64,000 bases of DNA from Nocardia terrae (GTDB lineage Bacteria; Actinomycetota; Actinomycetes; Mycobacteriales; Mycobacteriaceae): NCBI RefSeq assembly GCF_009760405.1, contig NZ_WRPP01000001.1, positions 620,001-684,000 on the forward strand. Direction: 5' to 3'. Numbering within the stretch: position 1 is the stretch's first letter; each line of letters opens with the position of its first letter. A program made the translations under genes and the position numbers. Positions 18,982 to 27,541 of this stretch are shown here, piece after piece. The notes beneath the pieces are model-generated. The model saw only the letters and a program-made list of their open reading frames with translations, did not search any database and was not told the origin of the DNA.

Positions 18982-20229
18982 CTAGGTGGTGCGGTAGGTG
19001 AGGATCCGCTCGCCGATGCGCAGACTCCACCCCGCCTTCAGCTCCATCGGCCGCTGCCCCACCCGAACCCAGTCCGCCGCACCGGGAGCCGCCACGAAGG
19101 TGCCGCCCGGCGTCCCGGCGTCGCGCACATAGACCATGCCGTTCTCGATGAAGACCCGGGCGTGCACGCGCGAGACGTGCCGATCGCGCGCGATCACGAT
19201 CGGTGAGGCCACCGCGCGGCGCACCGCCTCGTCGATCAGGGGGTCGCGGCCGATCACATACGGACGATCCAGGGGATACACCGCGCCCTCGGCGCTGGCG
19301 AGCGCGCCCGGCACGGCGGCCATGGTCGAGGTGGGCGGCTGCTGACCGACCGCGGGCAGGGGCACCGAATCGTCGAACCCCTCGACGCCCGGAATGTAGG
19401 CGGCGGTCGGCGGCTGATCGTCGGGGTCCGGCCGATCCGGGCGCTGGACCGGCGGCGTCGAATCGGCCGCGGGCTGCGGCTTTTTCGCCAGATCCGGCCC
19501 GGCGGGCTGGGATGCGGGCGGCCGCTCCGGCGCTTGACGGGTCTCCGCCGGCGCCTTGCGGGCCTCGCGGGGCGCGGCGGGTGTGGCGCGTGTTTCGGGA
19601 CCGGAGTCGGCCTGCGCCTCGATCCGCACCCGCTTGTCCAGTCGCGACCCCGGAGCCGGTGTGGTGGTGGCATTGCGCGGATTCGGCGGCTCGGGTTCGG
19701 CCACCGGTTCCGGCGGCGCCGCGGAAGCCGTCTGCGCGAGAACCGGTTTCGCGATCCCCGATACCGGGGCGTGCAGGACGAAACCGCCGCCCGCCACCAC
19801 CCCGGACCGCAGATCGGTGTGCGCGATCTCCTCGCCCACGCCGTCCGCGATCACCGTGAGCCGTCGCACCGGATCCCGCACGATCTCGTCGGCCCAGGTC
19901 ATGGCGCGCTCGCCGGACAGGGTGCGGGCGCCCTCGGGACCGTCCACCGCGGCCGTCACCGCACCGCGCAGCAGAATCAGGATCCCGCCCGCCGTCGGCG
20001 CGACCACCCCGAAGGCCGGCGGCTGCGCGGAACCGCCCGCGAACACGGTCGCCGCCAGCCGCTGCGCGATCGCGACACCCGGATCCGCGGCGGTCGCCGC
20101 GGCCTCCGCCGCACCGAGAATCCGTTCCATGGAAGGACTCTCGCCGTGCAGGAAGATGACCACGTTCCCGAACCGCGCGATCAGCCCGGCTCCCGCCATC
20201 AGCCCGACCGTCGTCGGAATTCGACCCAT
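18982..20229 (-). CDS. FHA-domain protein with unknown N-terminal domain
   Basis: A 415-residue protein encoded convergently with the FHA-redox fusion, 19 bp away. The first about 160 residues (FGNVVIFLHGESPSMERILGA ... GILILLRGAVTAAVDG ... RTLSGERAMTWADEIV) form an alpha/beta domain I cannot name. A long Pro/Ala-rich linker follows. A C-terminal FHA domain (about 320-413) has YVIGRDP, RHVSRVHARVF and the GTFV turn, the residues that bind phosphothreonine. GGGAGG lies 5 nt before ATG 20229. Its position beside the kinase and a second FHA protein suggests a shared phospho-signalling role. No transmembrane helix is clear. Confidence 0.85.
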   Translation of the reverse strand: MGRIPTTVGLMAGAGLIARFGNVVIFLHGESPSMERILGAAEAAATAADPGVAIAQRLAATVFAGGSAQPPAFGVVAPTAGGILILLRGAVTAAVDGPEGARTLSGERAMTWADEIVRDPVRRLTVIADGVGEEIAHTDLRSGVVAGGGFVLHAPVSGIAKPVLAQTASAAPPEPVAEPEPPNPRNATTTPAPGSRLDKRVRIEAQADSGPETRATPAAPREARKAPAETRQAPERPPASQPAGPDLAKKPQPAADSTPPVQRPDRPDPDDQPPTAAYIPGVEGFDDSVPLPAVGQQPPTSTMAAVPGALASAEGAVYPLDRPYVIGRDPLIDEAVRRAVASPIVIARDRHVSRVHARVFIENGMVYVRDAGTPGGTFVAAPGAADWVRVGQRPMELKAGWSLRIGERILTYRTT

Positions 20230-20282
20230 CCGCGCCTCCCTCTCCCGGCGCTCACAACATCGCAGCCAAGCATAGGACCGTT

Positions 20283-20359
20283 CCATCCGGTCCCGCAGTG
20301 ACCCATCCGGTCCCGTGGCGACCCGGACCGGTGGCGACCCCATCCGGACTCGCGGCGAC
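20283..20359. repeat. Four degenerate about 20-bp direct repeats
   Basis: Units begin at 20283, 20303, 20323 (a shortened 16-nt copy) and 20339, with the pattern CCATCCGGTCCCG-x-GGCGAC. They lie between the FHA gene (minus, starts 20229) and the secreted-protein gene (plus, starts 20424), so they could bind a regulator or simply be slippage-derived. Confidence 0.6.
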
Positions 20360-20423
20360 ACGGATCCCGCCAGATTGGCGCAATGCCACCCGCGGCGGGG
20401 GCCCGCGGGCGAGGATCGAGGGC

Positions 20424-20834
20424 ATGTTGGGCACGATCATCAGGAACACGACCGCGACCGCGGTCGGCTGCGCCGCGCTCGCGACCGTCGTCGGACTCGC
20501 CGGGCCCGCCGGCGCGACGGCCACCCGGATCGGCATCGACCCGGGCATCAGCTTCGGCATGGCCAGCAATTACGGCACCGGCTGCAGCTACGACCTCGAC
20601 GGCTATGTGGACGATCCGTCCACGCCGGTCGTCTTCTACGACAACAGCGTTCCCATCGGGGTGGCCAGGCCCTCCGGCGCGCTGGCCCAGATCCGCTGGA
20701 CCCCTGCCACAACCGGTCAGCACCGGCTGCAGATCTGGCAGTACCATCCCGACAGCGAGGACGTCTTCCCCTACGTCGACATCCACGTCGGCACCGGCAT
20801 CGCCACCGGCTCCGGCTGCAACGTCTTCAACTGA
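20424..20834 (+). CDS. Small secreted protein, unknown function
   Basis: A 136-residue protein with a signal sequence (AVGCAALATVVGLAGPAGATA, cleavage probably near ATA). The mature part is beta-rich (IRWTPATTGQHRLQIWQYHP) and has cysteines in GTGCSYDLDG and near the end in SGCNVFN, probably disulfide-linked. It resembles short immunoglobulin-like secreted proteins of Nocardia and mycobacteria, but I know no function. ATG 20424 is chosen because the signal sequence starts there; GAGG lies 9 nt upstream. Its last codons and stop are re-used in a downstream tandem repeat. Confidence 0.7.
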   Translation: MLGTIIRNTTATAVGCAALATVVGLAGPAGATATRIGIDPGISFGMASNYGTGCSYDLDGYVDDPSTPVVFYDNSVPIGVARPSGALAQIRWTPATTGQHRLQIWQYHPDSEDVFPYVDIHVGTGIATGSGCNVFN

Positions 20835-20975
20835 TCTGGGACCCAGGCGCGGGGTCCGGCTGCAACGTCTTCAACTGATCCGGGACCCAGCCACCAGGTC
20901 CGGCTGTATGCCTTCATCTGATCCGCGGCCCAGCCAGCCACGGGGTCCGGCTGTATGGCCTTCATCTGACCTGGA
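20811..20975. repeat. 44-bp tandem repeat copying the end of the secreted-protein gene
   Basis: Copies begin at 20811, 20855, 20899 and 20946 (periods 44, 44 and 47). Each starts TCCGGCTG and the first two contain the same SGCNVFN-stop coding sequence. Later copies are diverged (TATGCCTTCATCTGA). The gene's 3' end, including its stop, has been duplicated downstream. Confidence 0.85.
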
Positions 20976-21108
20976 ACGCTGCTACCCGCGGCACCTCTGA
21001 TACCCGCCGCGGCGGCACACTGTTCATCCCGGCATGCGCTCGGCCGGGATGAACGCGGGCGTGTCGGATACCGGCCGAATGCGCGTCGCCGCCATGCCGG
21101 GGTGGCGG

Positions 21109-22638
21109 CTATTCGAACGCGGCGCGGGCGGCGGGTTCGGCGGCCTTGCGGTCCTCGGGGACCAGGCCGATGCGAGTGCGGCGGTCGAGCAGGTCGGATT
21201 CGTCCAGCGCTCCTTCGTATTCGACCGCGAAGGCGAATTCGGCCGCGGTGACATCCATGCCCGGGGCGACCTCGACGGCCAGGCCCGGGTGCTGGTCGAG
21301 GACCGTGGTGGCCTCGCTGCCGTAGCGCTCGACCAGGCGCGGCGGGGCCGCGATGGCGTCGCGGGCCGCGCCGGACACCGCGCCCACCAGGGGCAGGGTG
21401 CGGGTGCGGCAGGGCGCGGCGGGTAGATGCGCGTGCGCGACGGCCGCGTCCACGGCGTCCTCGGCCATCTTGCGATAGGTGGTGAGCTTGCCGCCCACCA
21501 CCGTGATCACGCCGGTGGGGGAGGTGAGCACGGCGTGCTCGCGGGAGATGTCGGCGGTGCTGTCGCCGCCGGTGCGCAGCAGCGGGCGCAGGCCCGCGAA
21601 GGTGCCGCGAATATCGCTGCGGCTCAGCGGCTCCCGCAGCACGGTGTTGACCGTGTCGAGCAGGAAGTCGATCTCGCCGTCGGTGGCGTGCGGGACGTCC
21701 GGCACCGGGCCGGGTGCTTCCTCGTCGGTGAGACCCAGGTAGACCCGGTTGTGCGCGGCCGGGAACGCGAAGATGAAACGGCTGGTGCTGCCCGGGATCG
21801 GCACGGTCAGCGAGGCGGTGAGACCGCCGAAGGCCGCCGCGTCGAACACCAGATGGGTGCCGCGCGAGGGTCGCAGCTCGATGCTCGAATCCACCTGGTC
21901 CGCCCACACTCCGGCGGCATTGATCACCGAACGTGCTGTCACGTCCAGGGTTTCGCCGGTCAGGGTATCCGTCAGCGTGGCCGAGGCGCCGGTGACCTTC
22001 GTGGCCTCGACCCGGGTCAGTACCGTCGCGCCTTCCCGCGCGGCCGTGCGCGCGATGCCGACCACCAGTCGCGCGTCGTCCACCAATTGCCCGTCCCAGG
22101 CCAGCAATCCGCCGCGCAGCCCGGCCCGCCGCACGGTCGGGGCCAGCCGCAGCGCCTCCGCCGCCGCGATGCGCCGCGAGCGCGGCAGCACCGACGCCGG
22201 CGTCCCGGCCGCGCGCCGCAGCACGTCCCCGGCCACGAACCCGGTCCGCACCAGAACCTTCTGCGCCGCACCGATACTCGGCAGCAGCGGCACCACCTGC
22301 GGCAGCGCCCGGGTCAGATGCGGCGCGGTCCGGGTCAGCAGAATGTCGCGCTCGACGGCGCTCTCGTGCGCGATCCCGACCCCGCCGCTGGCCAGGTACC
22401 GCAGCCCGCCGTGCACGAGTTTGGAACTCCACCGGCTGGTCCCGAACGCGAAGTCGTGCTTCTCCACCAGCACCGTGCGCAACCCGCGCGCGGCGGCGTC
22501 CAGAGCCACACCGGCGCCGGTGATTCCGCCGCCGATCACCAGCACGTCGACGGTCGTCCCGTCGCCCAGGGCGCGCAGCTCGCGCTGTCGTCGCGCGGCA
22601 TTGAGCGCCGAATCGCCCCGAGTCGAATTGCCAGCCAT
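21109..22638 (-). CDS. glpD: Glycerol-3-phosphate dehydrogenase, FAD-dependent
   Basis: A membrane-associated flavoenzyme that oxidises sn-glycerol-3-phosphate to dihydroxyacetone phosphate and passes electrons to quinone. The 509-residue product has the FAD-binding fold (VDVLVIGGGITGAGVALDAA), the GlpD signature TSRWSSKLVHGGLRYL, INAAGVWADQ, a SRGTHLVF substrate region and VVGGKLTTYRKMAEDAVD near the C-terminal domain. ATG 22638 is preferred over an upstream in-frame codon because AGAGG lies 7 nt before it. Neighbouring genes encode an AgpS-like ether-lipid enzyme and a DAG kinase, so this patch handles glycerol-backbone lipids. Confidence 0.95.
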   Translation of the reverse strand: MAGNSTRGDSALNAARRQRELRALGDGTTVDVLVIGGGITGAGVALDAAARGLRTVLVEKHDFAFGTSRWSSKLVHGGLRYLASGGVGIAHESAVERDILLTRTAPHLTRALPQVVPLLPSIGAAQKVLVRTGFVAGDVLRRAAGTPASVLPRSRRIAAAEALRLAPTVRRAGLRGGLLAWDGQLVDDARLVVGIARTAAREGATVLTRVEATKVTGASATLTDTLTGETLDVTARSVINAAGVWADQVDSSIELRPSRGTHLVFDAAAFGGLTASLTVPIPGSTSRFIFAFPAAHNRVYLGLTDEEAPGPVPDVPHATDGEIDFLLDTVNTVLREPLSRSDIRGTFAGLRPLLRTGGDSTADISREHAVLTSPTGVITVVGGKLTTYRKMAEDAVDAAVAHAHLPAAPCRTRTLPLVGAVSGAARDAIAAPPRLVERYGSEATTVLDQHPGLAVEVAPGMDVTAAEFAFAVEYEGALDESDLLDRRTRIGLVPEDRKAAEPAARAAFE

Positions 22639-22668
22639 GGAAAGACCTCTCAATCAGTGCAGCCAGGT

Positions 22669-22731
22669 CGCCGAGTGGCGCAGCGTCGAGGTGATCTGTC
22701 CGAAATCGCCGCGCCGGTGTGCCACTCGGCG
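22669..22731. repeat. 11-bp inverted repeat with about 41-nt spacer
   Basis: CGCCGAGTGGC (22669-22679) and GCCACTCGGCG (22721-22731) are exact complements and lie between glpD and the TetR gene. They could form a large stem-loop ending tetR transcription or bring two protein sites together over the glpD promoter. Confidence 0.4.
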
Positions 22732-22733
22732 GA

Positions 22734-23321
22734 TCAGGGGGTGGTGGGGGTGAGGTAGCCGTGTAGGGCTCGGATGAGTTCGGTATCGAGGGTGTCGGTG
22801 TCGAGCACCGGGGCGTAGGCGGTGGCCGACTGGATGGCGGACTGGGCGATGAGCAGCAGCATGGCGGCCAGCTGCTCGGGGTCGCCCGCGCGAATCGAGC
22901 CGTCGCCCTGGCCTTCTCGGATGCCCGCCGCGAACAGCTCGATGAGAGCGCGCTGGTTGCGGCCCAGGCGTTCGAAGACGTAGGTGAGCATGATGTCGGT
23001 GTCGGCACGGAAGATCTTGGCGAACAGCGGATTCCGCCGCATGACCGAGCCGCCGCCGACGATCGCGCCGACCAGGCGCTCGCGGCCGGTGCCGGTGGCC
23101 GGGGCGGTGTCGGCGATGATCTCGCGCAGTTCGCGTACCAGCAGATCCGCGACCAGCGAGCCGGTGTCGGCCCAGCGCCGGTAGACGGTCGGGCGGCTGA
23201 CGCCCGCGCGGCGGGCCACCTCGGTCAGGGTGGTCCGGCGGACCCCGAATTCGGCCACGCAGGCGCGCGCCGCGTCGAGGATGGCCCGATCGACGGCGGA
23301 GGATGATTCGGTCGAACTCAT
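22734..23321 (-). CDS. TetR-family transcriptional regulator
   Basis: A 195-residue repressor-type protein. The N-terminal helix-turn-helix is clear (TLTEVARRAGVSRPTVYRRWADTGSLVADLLV), followed by an all-helical ligand domain with an HNPLFAKIF-like dimer region (RRNPLFAKIFRADTDIMLTYVFERLG). It is divergent from the AgpS-like gene, and the 62-nt gap holds a perfectly symmetric operator, so it very likely controls both itself and that gene. ATG 23321 is chosen because homologues start near here; a longer start at 23363 would run through the operator. The ligand is unknown but is probably lipid-like given the target. Confidence 0.92.
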   Translation of the reverse strand: MSSTESSSAVDRAILDAARACVAEFGVRRTTLTEVARRAGVSRPTVYRRWADTGSLVADLLVRELREIIADTAPATGTGRERLVGAIVGGGSVMRRNPLFAKIFRADTDIMLTYVFERLGRNQRALIELFAAGIREGQGDGSIRAGDPEQLAAMLLLIAQSAIQSATAYAPVLDTDTLDTELIRALHGYLTPTTP

Positions 23322-23347
23322 GGCTTGCACCACCGGAGAGTAGTATC

Positions 23348-23382
23348 CGTTACTGCTTGACATTCTATGTCACACTGTAACG
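23348..23382. promoter_or_regulatory. 35-bp symmetric operator between tetR and agpS-like gene
   Basis: The site reads CGTTAC-N4-TGACAT-N3-ATGTCA-N4-GTAACG, symmetric on both sides with identical 4-nt spacers. TTGACA at 23357-23362 could be a -35 box inside it. The operator ends one base before the ATG at 23384, so a bound regulator would block both divergent promoters. Confidence 0.85.
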
Positions 23383-23383
23383 C

Positions 23384-25027
23384 ATGGTCGACACACAAGC
23401 AGCCGCCGCATCCACGGCAAACCCGGGCGAGCCGCAGGCCCGCGCGAGTATGGTTTGGGACGCCTGGGGCTCCCCGTCCGGACACAAACCGCTGTCCGAC
23501 CAGATTCGGGGACTGCTCGCGCAGGTTTTCGGGGTGTCCGGCGAGCCGGTGACCCGTCGCGATGAGGGCGACGTGCCGCTGCGCGCCTCGGCGCTCACGC
23601 CGGAACAGCACGCCGGGCTCGTCGCGGTGGTCGGTGCCGAGAATCTATCGATCGACCACCGCGACCGCATGCTGCACGCCGGCGGCAAATCCACGCCGGA
23701 CCTGCTGCGCCGCCGCGCCGACGGCGAACAGGACGCCCCCGACGCCGTCGCCTTCCCGGCCGACCACGCCGAGGTCCTCGCGCTGCTGAAGTACTGCTCC
23801 GCCAAGGCGATCGCGGTCGTCCCGTTCGGCGGCGGCACCAGCGTCGTCGGCGGCCTCGACCCCGCGCGCGGGCGCTTCCCGGCCGTCATCGCCCTGGACC
23901 TGGGCCGGCTCAACACCCTCACCGACGTCGACCCGATCAGCGGCACCGCCACCCTGGGTGCGGGCCTGTCCGGCCCGCAGGCCGAGGAACTGCTTGCCCG
24001 CCATGGCCTTTCGCTCGGCCACTTCCCGCAGAGCTTCGAATACGCCACCATCGGCGGCTTCGCGGCCACCCGCTCCTCGGGCCAGGCGTCGGCCGGCTAC
24101 GGGCGCTTCGACGACATGATCATGCGCCTGCGCGTCGCCACCCCCGCCGGTGAGCTCGACCTCGGCCGCGCCCCCGCCTCGGCGGCCGGACCCGATCTGC
24201 GCGAACTGTTCTCGGGTTCGGAGGGCGCCCTCGGCATCATCACCGCCGTCACCCTGCGCGTGCACCCGGTCCCGGAGACCACCGCCTACCAGGCCTGGTC
24301 CTTCCCCGACTTCGCCACCGGCGCGAACGCCCTGCGCACCGTCATCCAGGCCGGGGCCGCGCCCACCGTCATGCGGCTGTCCGACGAGGCCGAGACCGGG
24401 CTGAACCTGGCCCGCGCCGGGGACATCGGCGGCGCGGCCGTCGGCGGCTGCCTGGCCGTCACCACCTTCGAGGGCACCGCGGCGCACGTCGCCGCCCGCA
24501 GCGCCGAAGCCATCGAACTGCTGGCCGCCGCCGGTGGAACAGCACTCGGCGAGGCCCCCGCCCAGGAATGGGAGCACGGCCGCTTCGCCGCCCCCTACCT
24601 GCGCGACGCGCTGCTGGACGTCGGCGTGCTGTGCGAGACCCTCGAAACCGCCACCAGTTGGGCGAATCTCGCCAATCTCAAGGCGAAGGTGACCGCCGCG
24701 CTGACCGACACGCTCACCGCGCAGGGCACCCCGGCGCTGGTCATGTGCCACATCTCGCACACCTACCCGACCGGTGCGTCGCTGTACTTCACCGTCGTCG
24801 GCAAGCAGGCCGAGGACCCGATCGCCCAGTGGGCCAAGGCCAAACAGGCCGCGGGCGACGCCATCGTGGCCGCGGGCGGCACCATCACCCACCACCACGC
24901 CGTCGGCGCCGACCACAAGCCGTGGATGGCCGACGAGATCGGCGACCTCGGCGTCCAGGTGCTGCGCACGGTGAAATCCGCGGTCGACCCCGCCGGAATC
25001 CTCAACCCTGGGAAGCTGATTCCGTGA
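23384..25027 (+). CDS. FAD-binding oxidase, alkyldihydroxyacetonephosphate-synthase-like
   Basis: A 547-residue VAO-type flavoenzyme. The FAD pyrophosphate loop is VVPFGGGTSVVGG, followed by GHFPQSFEYATIGGFAATRSSGQ and SGYGRFDDMIM-type residues (here SAGYGRFDDM). The C-terminal half carries MCHISHTYPTGASLYFTV and THHHAVGADHKPW, the tri-histidine signature seen in AgpS. The family swaps the acyl chain of acyl-DHAP for an alcohol to make ether lipids, though bacterial homologues may have other substrates. There is no clear SD because the operator runs up to the ATG, suggesting a leaderless or very short leader. GTGA overlap couples it to the DAG-kinase-like gene. Confidence 0.88.
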   Translation: MVDTQAAAASTANPGEPQARASMVWDAWGSPSGHKPLSDQIRGLLAQVFGVSGEPVTRRDEGDVPLRASALTPEQHAGLVAVVGAENLSIDHRDRMLHAGGKSTPDLLRRRADGEQDAPDAVAFPADHAEVLALLKYCSAKAIAVVPFGGGTSVVGGLDPARGRFPAVIALDLGRLNTLTDVDPISGTATLGAGLSGPQAEELLARHGLSLGHFPQSFEYATIGGFAATRSSGQASAGYGRFDDMIMRLRVATPAGELDLGRAPASAAGPDLRELFSGSEGALGIITAVTLRVHPVPETTAYQAWSFPDFATGANALRTVIQAGAAPTVMRLSDEAETGLNLARAGDIGGAAVGGCLAVTTFEGTAAHVAARSAEAIELLAAAGGTALGEAPAQEWEHGRFAAPYLRDALLDVGVLCETLETATSWANLANLKAKVTAALTDTLTAQGTPALVMCHISHTYPTGASLYFTVVGKQAEDPIAQWAKAKQAAGDAIVAAGGTITHHHAVGADHKPWMADEIGDLGVQVLRTVKSAVDPAGILNPGKLIP

Positions 25028-25950
25028 GCATCGTTCGTTCCGTCGCCCTGGTGACCAATCCGCTCTCCGGTCACGGCAAGGGCGCGCTGGTCGCCGTCGA
25101 GGCGGTCAACCGGTTCGCCGAACGCGGCGTCCAGGTCACCGAGATCCGCGGCGACTCGGCCGCCGAGACCGAGCGGCTGGTCCGCAAGGCCCTGGCCGAT
25201 CCGGACGCCCGCCCCGACGCCGTGGTGGCCGCGGGCGGCGACGGCCTGACCTGCGTGGTGCTGCAGGCGCTGGTCGGCACCGGCATCCCGCTGGGCCTGA
25301 TCCCCGGCGGCACCGGCAATGACCTGGCCCGCGAACTCGGCGTCCCCGACGACACCGCCGCCGCGGTCGCCGCCGTGCTGGGCGGCAACACCCGCACCAT
25401 CGACCTCGGCACCGTGGAGACCGACGAATCCGGCCGGGCCGTGTGGTTCGCCACCGTCACCGGCACCGGACTCGACGCCCGGGTCACGCTGCGCGCCAAC
25501 GACTTGCGCTGGCCCAACGGCCCGATGCGCTACACCGTCGCCGCGCTGCTCGAACTCGTGGGCAAGCTGGCCGTGCCCTACCGCATCGAACTCACCGGCT
25601 CGCCCGACCACCCGGACGGCACCGTGCTCGAACGCGACGCGGTCATGGTGGCGGTCGGCAATACCCGCACCTACGGCGGCGGCATGCTCATCGCCCCCGA
25701 CGCGGTCATCGACGACGGGCTGCTGGACGTGACCGTGGTCGGGGCCATGTCCCGGCTCGAGATGGTGCGCCTGCTCCCGGCGCTGTCCTCCGGCAAGCGC
25801 ATCGACCACCCCGCCATGCTCCAACTCAAGGCTCGCGAGATCCGCCTGACGGCCCCCGGCGCACCCGCCACCGCCGACGGCGATCCGGTCGGCCTGCTCC
25901 CGGCGCTGTTCCGCGCCGGGCCGGGCGCGCTGGACGTGCTGGTGCCCTGA
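25024..25950 (+). CDS. Diacylglycerol-kinase-family lipid kinase
   Basis: A 308-residue DAGK-catalytic-domain protein. It starts SVALVTNPLSGHGKG, then has the nucleotide-binding AVVAAGGDGL and the LIPGGTGNDLARELG loop. The C-terminal beta-sandwich contains VMVAVGNTRTYGGGMLIAPDA and ends ATADGDPVGLLP, which is typical. It probably phosphorylates diacylglycerol or a related lipid alcohol with ATP at the membrane. GTG 25024 overlaps the preceding stop (GTGA), so it is made with the AgpS-like enzyme, and both fit glycerolipid turnover. The mycobacterial homologue is involved in phosphatidylinositol-mannoside supply. Confidence 0.92.
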   Translation: MSIVRSVALVTNPLSGHGKGALVAVEAVNRFAERGVQVTEIRGDSAAETERLVRKALADPDARPDAVVAAGGDGLTCVVLQALVGTGIPLGLIPGGTGNDLARELGVPDDTAAAVAAVLGGNTRTIDLGTVETDESGRAVWFATVTGTGLDARVTLRANDLRWPNGPMRYTVAALLELVGKLAVPYRIELTGSPDHPDGTVLERDAVMVAVGNTRTYGGGMLIAPDAVIDDGLLDVTVVGAMSRLEMVRLLPALSSGKRIDHPAMLQLKAREIRLTAPGAPATADGDPVGLLPALFRAGPGALDVLVP

Positions 25951-26007
25951 CCTCCGGACAGCACCGCGCCCCATGCCGAAAAGGCATGGGGCGCAGGTGT
26001 ATCGGTC

Positions 26008-26376
26008 TCACCAGACCTGGAGGACGACCAGTCCCTCGGGAACCAGGGCCAGCGCCACCTCGCCGTCCGGATGCGAGGCGGCCTCGCCGACGATCGAGGG
26101 CATATCCGCGTAGACGGCATCGCCGGTCTGCGGCAGCGTCGAATCGGACTCCAGGTCCACGCTCACCATGTCGCGCGGTCCGTATCGATCGATCAGGGCT
26201 GGAATCGGGCTGTTGGCCAGGGCTTGGGTCTCGCCGGGGGAGAGTTCCACACCGGCCGCGCCCGCCTGGGGAATCAGGAACGGGGTTGCGGCGGAAGCGG
26301 TTCCGGCCACGGCTGATCCCGCGAGGGCAATCCCGGTGCACGCGGCTGCGGTGGCGGCGATGGTTCGAACGCGCAT
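26008..26376 (-). CDS. Small secreted protein, unknown function
   Basis: A 122-residue protein with a good signal peptide (MRVRTIAATAAACTGIALAG, cleavage after AGTASA-A near residue 29). The mature 90 residues are acidic with no cysteines (VELSPGETQALANSPIPALI; MVSVDLESDSTLPQ). I know no named family; similar small exported proteins are common in Nocardia. A weak purine-rich SD (GGAAAGCGAG) precedes ATG 26376. It stands alone between a DAG kinase and a methyltransferase. Confidence 0.72.
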   Translation of the reverse strand: MRVRTIAATAAACTGIALAGSAVAGTASAATPFLIPQAGAAGVELSPGETQALANSPIPALIDRYGPRDMVSVDLESDSTLPQTGDAVYADMPSIVGEAASHPDGEVALALVPEGLVVLQVW

Positions 26377-26576
26377 GGTGACTCGCTTTCCAACAGGGGG
26401 ATCGGGTCCCTCGGGAGCTGTCTCGTTACTGCGGTGAACTGTGGAGACGACTGGCGCCAGCCGGATAGCTAGAACACATCACCGCAGGTAGAAGCCGCAA
26501 GAGGTTAGCGAGCCAGCTCACCCGAGCCGGTTGGAGTGGTCTTCGACACGTGCCCTGACCGGGCGGATGCGTCCGG

Positions 26577-27215
26577 TCAGGCCGGGCGGCCGATGAGCAG
26601 GCGCCCGGGGATCGGCTTGTGCGGCAGGTCCCGGCGCTCGACCGTGAATCCCGCCCGCTCCATCGCCGCGATGACCTCGCCGACCGGGCGCAGCGTGAAA
26701 CCGTATGGCGCGAAAGGCATTCTCGCCATCGCGTCCGGGTCCCCGATGCCGATGACCAGCCGCCCCTTCGGCTTCAGCACCCGCGCCAGCTCCGTGCACA
26801 CGGCGTCCAGATCCGGCACGAAATACACGGTATTGCAGGTGATTACGGCATCGAGCGAGGCGTCGGGCAGGGGCAGTCCGGTCAGCGAGCCCTCCGCCAG
26901 CTTCAGCCGTCCCGAGGACAGGTCGGCCGCGAACTCCGTGCGGGCCCGCGTCAGCATGTCCGGCGACAGCTCCACGCCGGTCACCGAGCCGGTCGCCCCG
27001 ACCCGTTCGAGCAGCAGCGTCAGCCCGAGGCCGCCGCCGAAGCCGATGTCGGCGGCGGTGTCCAGGGCACCTACCTCGGCCGCCGTCACCGCGGCCTCGA
27101 TCATCGGCCGATTGCCGCGATTGAGGAATCGCGCCACACCCTTGCCCAGCAGTCCGTGCGGGTTCCCCAGCTGACCGGCGATCGTCGACATCACCCGCGA
27201 GACAATCGGATTCAT
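26577..27215 (-). CDS. Class I SAM-dependent methyltransferase
   Basis: A 212-residue Methyltransf_11-type protein. The SAM pocket shows as TAADIGFGGGLGLTLLLERVG, then VTGVELSPDMLTRAR, the LPDASLDAVITCNTVYFVPDL post-motif and LARVLKPKGRLVIGIGDP. The unusual GFGGG in place of GCGTG still fits the loop. The substrate is unknown. ATG 27215 has no SD, but TAGCCT lies 7 nt upstream, so the mRNA may be leaderless. It reads away from valS. Confidence 0.88.
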   Translation of the reverse strand: MNPIVSRVMSTIAGQLGNPHGLLGKGVARFLNRGNRPMIEAAVTAAEVGALDTAADIGFGGGLGLTLLLERVGATGSVTGVELSPDMLTRARTEFAADLSSGRLKLAEGSLTGLPLPDASLDAVITCNTVYFVPDLDAVCTELARVLKPKGRLVIGIGDPDAMARMPFAPYGFTLRPVGEVIAAMERAGFTVERRDLPHKPIPGRLLIGRPA

Positions 27216-27393
27216 GACCACGAGGCTACCCGCGGGTCGCTTCGCAATGTCTCTATTGCGACGCGGAAACGATGCGGGCAACGCAACGCAGTTGCAACGA
27301 ATCTTGGTTTACCCTGGCCGATTTGGGTCAGATCCTGAGAATTACCTTTGGATCCGGGAGCGGGGCTCGAAACGGCGGTAGTCTGGCCATTGA

Positions 27394-27436
27394 GGGCGAG
27401 GCTTCCAGCGTCCCTCATCCGCCGGAAGCCTCGCCC
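27394..27436. promoter_or_regulatory. 13-bp perfect stem upstream of valS
   Basis: GGGCGAGGCTTCC (27394-27406) pairs exactly with 27424-27436 over a 17-nt loop. It lies 118 nt upstream of valS. No T-box signature is visible, so this is not obviously a tRNA-sensing leader. The gap 27216-27553 holds no other gene. Confidence 0.45.
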
Positions 27437-27541
27437 TTCGGCTTGCCCGGGGAAGGTTCGCAGGGCTCGCCCACGACGCTCCTGGGAAGCCCGGTCGGGC
27501 CCCTACCAAAAACCCGGTCGTTCGGCGATAATCCCTGCCCT

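Noticed and set aside
20298..20423. N-terminal extension of the secreted protein
   Set aside because: It would put repeats and Pro-rich sequence before the signal peptide; ATG 20424 begins directly at it.
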